Shown in pieces: positions 6,023 through 8,550 of a DNA stretch of 8,550 bases. This stretch comes from Promethearchaeota archaeon. GTDB lineage: Archaea > Asgardarchaeota > Lokiarchaeia > Sigynarchaeales > SOKP01. Below the pieces are notes generated by a model. That model had not been told where the DNA came from. It worked only from the letters and a program-made list of their open reading frames with translations, and searched no databases. Within the stretch, counting starts at the first letter, position 1, and each line of letters opens with the position of its first letter. The position numbers were made by a program, and so were the translations under genes. Location: the NCBI GenBank assembly GCA_016839655.1, contig JAEOTW010000196.1, forward strand, positions 1 through 8,550. The letters run 5' to 3'.

Positions 6023-7321
6023 TTAAAATCGTACTGGTGCCTTTTGTCGGAGATCTTTTATTTTACCTTTGAGAATTGGGTCATCAGTTTGGTTCATCCA
6101 TTCATATAATTTATTTTTCAATTTTTTTGTTATCTCAAAATAACCTGGATCATTTATTAAGTTATTAAATTCATTTGGATCCTTCTTTAGATCGTAAAGT
6201 TCTTCATTAGGGCGAGGATTATCAATAAGTTTCAACATATATTTGCCAAGTGCGTCTTGTTGCATGTCCATACCTATTTGATATAGACTCTCTGATTTTT
6301 CAAAATTGATTATAAATTTAGAATCCTCAGTTCTAATACTTCGAATAGGATCATAGTATTCATGAAAAGACTTTTCTGAATATATTTCATTCCTAAATTT
6401 ATCAGTTTCACCCTTTAATAGAGGTAAAAAGCTCCTACCTTCAATGTTTTTTGGGATTTCAGCTCCTATTAGGTCTAAAACTGTTGGAAACAAATCAATA
6501 TTACTAATCAATTGATTATATACTTGGTTCTTTTGAAGTATATTTGACCTTGGCCAGGAAATTAATAAGAGAGTTTTTAATCCGGGATCATAGAGTGTAC
6601 ATTTTGCTCTTGGATAAGCTTCTCCGTGATCTGTTGTATAAATAAATATAGTATTTTCTCTTAAACCAAACTCATCTAATTTATTCATAATATTTCCAAT
6701 ACAAGTATCAACTACTTGAATTGCACCGTAAAATTGAGATAGATCATTTCTTACAATTTCATTGTCCGGTAAATAAGGAGGTATTAAAACACTGTCTGGA
6801 TTTATAGGATCTCCCCATATACCGAATGGACGATGTACTTGAATATCACCAATACATAGATAGAAAGGTTTATCATCATTTTGATGATTTTCAAAGAACT
6901 CCTCATATTTTTTTTTTAATTTTTTGCAATTATATAATGGTTCTAGCCGACGTTTACTTATTGTATCGTATCCCAATGTATATGCATCGAAAGTTTCATG
7001 TTGAAATCCCAATAAATGAGTTGTGTATCCTTCTTCTTTCAAATACATTGGAAGTGTTTTATTTCTCTCTGGTAAGGTCCATCCTCGGTCTACAAGACCC
7101 ATAAGTCCATTTTGATGAGGATACAATGAAGTTTGAATTGCACCCCGACTTGGGCTACATTGAGGTGCTGTACAGAAATGATTTGTAAACCTAACTCCAT
7201 TTTCAGCAAGTTTATCTAAATTTGGGGTATTTAGCGAATTTGGAGTTTGTGGTGAATTATAACATCCAAGGAATTGCCCTTGGTCATGTGTTATATATAA
7301 GATTATATTTGGATTATTCAT
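6023..7321 (-). CDS. Cytosolic Cys-type sulfatase, N-sulfoglucosamine sulfohydrolase-like
   Basis: A 432-residue family S1 sulfatase. The active-site signature C55-S-P-S-R59-G marks the cysteine that must be oxidised to formylglycine. Metal and substrate positions include H12-D13 near the N-terminus (where many sulfatases have D-D), H163 in VHRPF, D231-H232 in TTDHGE, and K240 and K249. H-D-x-G, H-R-P-F and Y-D-P-G-L recall the heparan N-sulfatase (SGSH) branch, from memory only. A C-terminal sulfatase subdomain follows (ELYDLKKDP, about 374-382). There is no signal peptide: the first strand begins at residue 4, so the enzyme should act in the cytoplasm, unlike most carbohydrate sulfatases. 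Its ATG overlaps the dehydrogenase stop by one base (TAATG), indicating coupled translation. The substrate is probably an imported sulfated sugar; an exact choice is not supported. Confidence 0.9.
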   Translation of the reverse strand: MNNPNIILYITHDQGQFLGCYNSPQTPNSLNTPNLDKLAENGVRFTNHFCTAPQCSPSRGAIQTSLYPHQNGLMGLVDRGWTLPERNKTLPMYLKEEGYTTHLLGFQHETFDAYTLGYDTISKRRLEPLYNCKKLKKKYEEFFENHQNDDKPFYLCIGDIQVHRPFGIWGDPINPDSVLIPPYLPDNEIVRNDLSQFYGAIQVVDTCIGNIMNKLDEFGLRENTIFIYTTDHGEAYPRAKCTLYDPGLKTLLLISWPRSNILQKNQVYNQLISNIDLFPTVLDLIGAEIPKNIEGRSFLPLLKGETDKFRNEIYSEKSFHEYYDPIRSIRTEDSKFIINFEKSESLYQIGMDMQQDALGKYMLKLIDNPRPNEELYDLKKDPNEFNNLINDPGYFEITKKLKNKLYEWMNQTDDPILKGKIKDLRQKAPVRF

Positions 7322-8301
7322 TATGGTTCGACAAGAATTTTAATAAAGTTCCTATCATCAGATTCCACGAATCGTTCAAAAGTTTGTTGTATATCCTCTA
7401 AATTGATAACCTCAGAGATAAATTCATTAGCATCAACTTTTCCCTTAGCAAATAAGTCTATAGCTGCTTTTATATCATCTTCATCATGACCTAAGCATCC
7501 TTTCAAAGTGACTTCTTTTGAATTTAACATAAATAAAGGAAATGTAATGCTTCCTTTATGAATACCCTCTAACAAGATAGTACCACCTTTCTTGATGAAA
7601 TTAATAGCATTAGATATAGTTTCCTCATTCCCAACGCAATCAAAAATAAAAGTAGGATCTCCTAGTTTTTTAGTGACCTTTTTTACTTTTGCTCTGCTTT
7701 TCCCAACTGCAGCAGTAGCACCCATCTCTATAGCTTTATTTCTTAAATATTCATTTGGTTCAACAACCACAACATATTCAGGATCCTTTTCAAGTAATAC
7801 TGCTTTAAGAGCTGATAAACCTACATTTCCTCCTCCTATTATTAGTATTTTCTCCCCGTCTTCGATTTTTGAGAGTTTAAACGCTCTCATCATCAATGCA
7901 AATGTTTCGACCATTACAGCATCCTTAGTTGAAACATTTTCTGGTATTGGAAATAATGAGATTTTTGGAACGATAACATATTCAGCAAATCCTCCATTCT
8001 GAAACATTCCCATTCCCTTTAATTGTCCTTGACTAACATTAAATGATACATTCACACAAGTAACTCTATCTCCAACCTTCACCTTTGATATATTTTCCCC
8101 TATTTCTTCAACTACTCCAGTAATTTCATGACCCATTATTATCGGATAATCATATACTCTATATTTAAAATGTGATATATCCGTTCCACAAATTCCGCAA
8201 TAACGAACTTTAACTAAAGCTTCATCAGGACCAGGAGTTGGGTTAGGATAATCTTCTCTATATATAATTTTTTTAATACCTTCAATTACAGCAGCTTTAA
8301 T
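7321..8301 (-). CDS. Zinc-type medium-chain alcohol/polyol dehydrogenase (start codon non-canonical or damaged)
   Basis: A threonine/sorbitol dehydrogenase-like enzyme, 326 residues if it begins at the ATT at 8301, where relatives begin M-K-A-A. Catalytic zinc ligands are C35 (CGICGTD) and H58-E59 (GHE). The NAD-binding fold has G-G-G-N-V-G (156-161) and an acidic E181 ending the second strand, favouring NAD over NADP. The lobe that usually carries four zinc-binding cysteines (about 80-105) has only C82, so structural zinc is absent. The first in-frame ATG, at 8136, would remove 55 residues including the C35 ligand, so it cannot be the real start. The frame stays open to a stop at 8346 without ATG, GTG or TTG. 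Either ATT (8301 or 8319) is used, or one T is missing in the run near 8301-8304, which would join an ATG at 8312. Probably oxidises a sugar or polyol; substrate unknown. Confidence 0.85.
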   Translation of the reverse strand: MKAAVIEGIKKIIYREDYPNPTPGPDEALVKVRYCGICGTDISHFKYRVYDYPIIMGHEITGVVEEIGENISKVKVGDRVTCVNVSFNVSQGQLKGMGMFQNGGFAEYVIVPKISLFPIPENVSTKDAVMVETFALMMRAFKLSKIEDGEKILIIGGGNVGLSALKAVLLEKDPEYVVVVEPNEYLRNKAIEMGATAAVGKSRAKVKKVTKKLGDPTFIFDCVGNEETISNAINFIKKGGTILLEGIHKGSITFPLFMLNSKEVTLKGCLGHDEDDIKAAIDLFAKGKVDANEFISEVINLEDIQQTFERFVESDDRNFIKILVEP

Positions 8302-8339
8302 AAAATAACCATCCCCAATTAGTTTTCCTTTGATATCAT

Positions 8340-8377
8340 TTATTTAAGAAAAAAAAAATACTTTTTGTTATTTTAAA
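8340..8377 (-). promoter_or_regulatory. Candidate TATA boxes for the minus-strand metabolic genes
   Basis: Two TATA-like stretches precede the dehydrogenase on the minus strand: TTTAAAATAA (8377-8368) and CTTAAATAA (8348-8340). The latter would place initiation near 8318, close to the candidate starts at 8319, 8312 and 8301. An AAAGGA (8331-8326) could act as a Shine-Dalgarno for the 8319 or 8312 start if transcription begins at the upstream box. The choice between the boxes is not decidable from sequence. Confidence 0.35.
8349..8358 (-). terminator. Oligo-T terminator of the right-edge gene
   Basis: Ten consecutive T residues on the minus strand lie about 45 nt after the stop codon of the gene entering from the right edge. 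No clear hairpin precedes them, as expected for an archaeal terminator. It separates that gene from the dehydrogenase-led set, although it overlaps that set's candidate promoter region. Confidence 0.45.
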
Positions 8378-8401
8378 GAAAAAATTGTATAAAATGTGAT
8401 A

Positions 8402-8550
8402 CTAAATACCTAATAAAGTTCTCATACTCTTAAGGATTGTATCGATTTCAGTATCAAAAGTCTTAACTTGATCGAAGAATATATTGTTTACTTGAATTAA
8501 TTGCTTTACTACATATTCCGGCGATTGAGATATTTGTTTTGCTAAGTTAA
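8402..8550 (-). CDS. C-terminal end of an unrecognised gene (partial)
   Basis: A minus-strand frame enters from the right edge and ends at TAG 8404-8402, giving 48 full codons plus the stop. The visible tail (beginning NLAKQISQSPEYVVKQL and ending RTLLGI) is polar, likely helical, and has no cysteine, catalytic motif or membrane span. Composition matches its neighbours, and no overlapping frame explains the stretch better. The family cannot be identified from this fragment. Confidence 0.6.
   Translation of the reverse strand, partial: NLAKQISQSPEYVVKQLIQVNNIFFDQVKTFDTEIDTILKSMRTLLGI

Noticed and set aside
7592..8002. Plus-strand open frame of 136 codons
   Set aside because: It is antisense to the NAD-binding domain of the dehydrogenase, has no family resemblance, and is low-complexity Ser/Thr/Pro-rich.
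7321..8136. A 271-residue dehydrogenase starting at the ATG at 8136
   Set aside because: It would begin at the GHE motif and lack the CGICGTD zinc ligand and substrate-domain start, all of which are encoded in frame just upstream.
1..8550. tRNA genes, insertion sequences, attachment sites or integrase remnants
   Set aside because: No cloverleaf-like segment, transposase motif or paired terminal repeat was seen on either strand by eye; a tRNAscan and an IS search would settle this.

Overview
This is an 8.55 kb, AT-rich window (roughly 30% G+C by eye) that reads as an archaeal chromosome fragment, most probably from a Lokiarchaeia-like Asgard archaeon. The argument for this is indirect. TATA boxes sit about 26-29 nt upstream of ATG codons, giving leaderless-style starts. 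Transcript ends carry plain oligo-T tracts without hairpins. The first ~180 residues of the protein at the left edge resemble, from memory, the N-terminal head of the large leucine-rich-repeat families common in Lokiarchaeota. No rRNA or ribosomal marker is present to confirm the assignment.

Left region (1-1510, minus strand): a protein cut by the window edge. It has a ~180-residue head followed by at least twelve complete, perfectly spaced 26-residue (78-bp) tandem repeats. The repeat does not match LRR, TPR, ankyrin, Sel1 or HEAT lengths. This is the most unusual object in the window.

Centre-left (1613-3713, plus strand): an enolase-superfamily acid-sugar dehydratase/racemase-like enzyme, followed by an AEC-family membrane transporter. 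The two are separated by an oligo-T tract and a second TATA-like box, so they may be transcribed together or separately.

Right region (8301 down to 3718, minus strand): a zinc-type medium-chain dehydrogenase with no usual start codon at its expected N-terminus, a cytosolic Cys-type sulfatase overlapping it by one base, a PLP-dependent serine racemase/hydroxyaspartate-lyase-like enzyme, and an HD-domain protein 3 nt after the PLP gene. This set converges on the transporter with only 4 nt between the stop codons. The last 47 codons of another unrecognised minus-strand gene enter from the right edge.

Together, the dehydrogenase, sulfatase, PLP lyase, acid-sugar dehydratase and transporter look like a small catabolic island for a sulfated and possibly amino-substituted sugar or a related hydroxy acid. 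The substrate cannot be read from sequence. The HD protein and the repeat protein have no obvious metabolic role and may be regulatory or structural.
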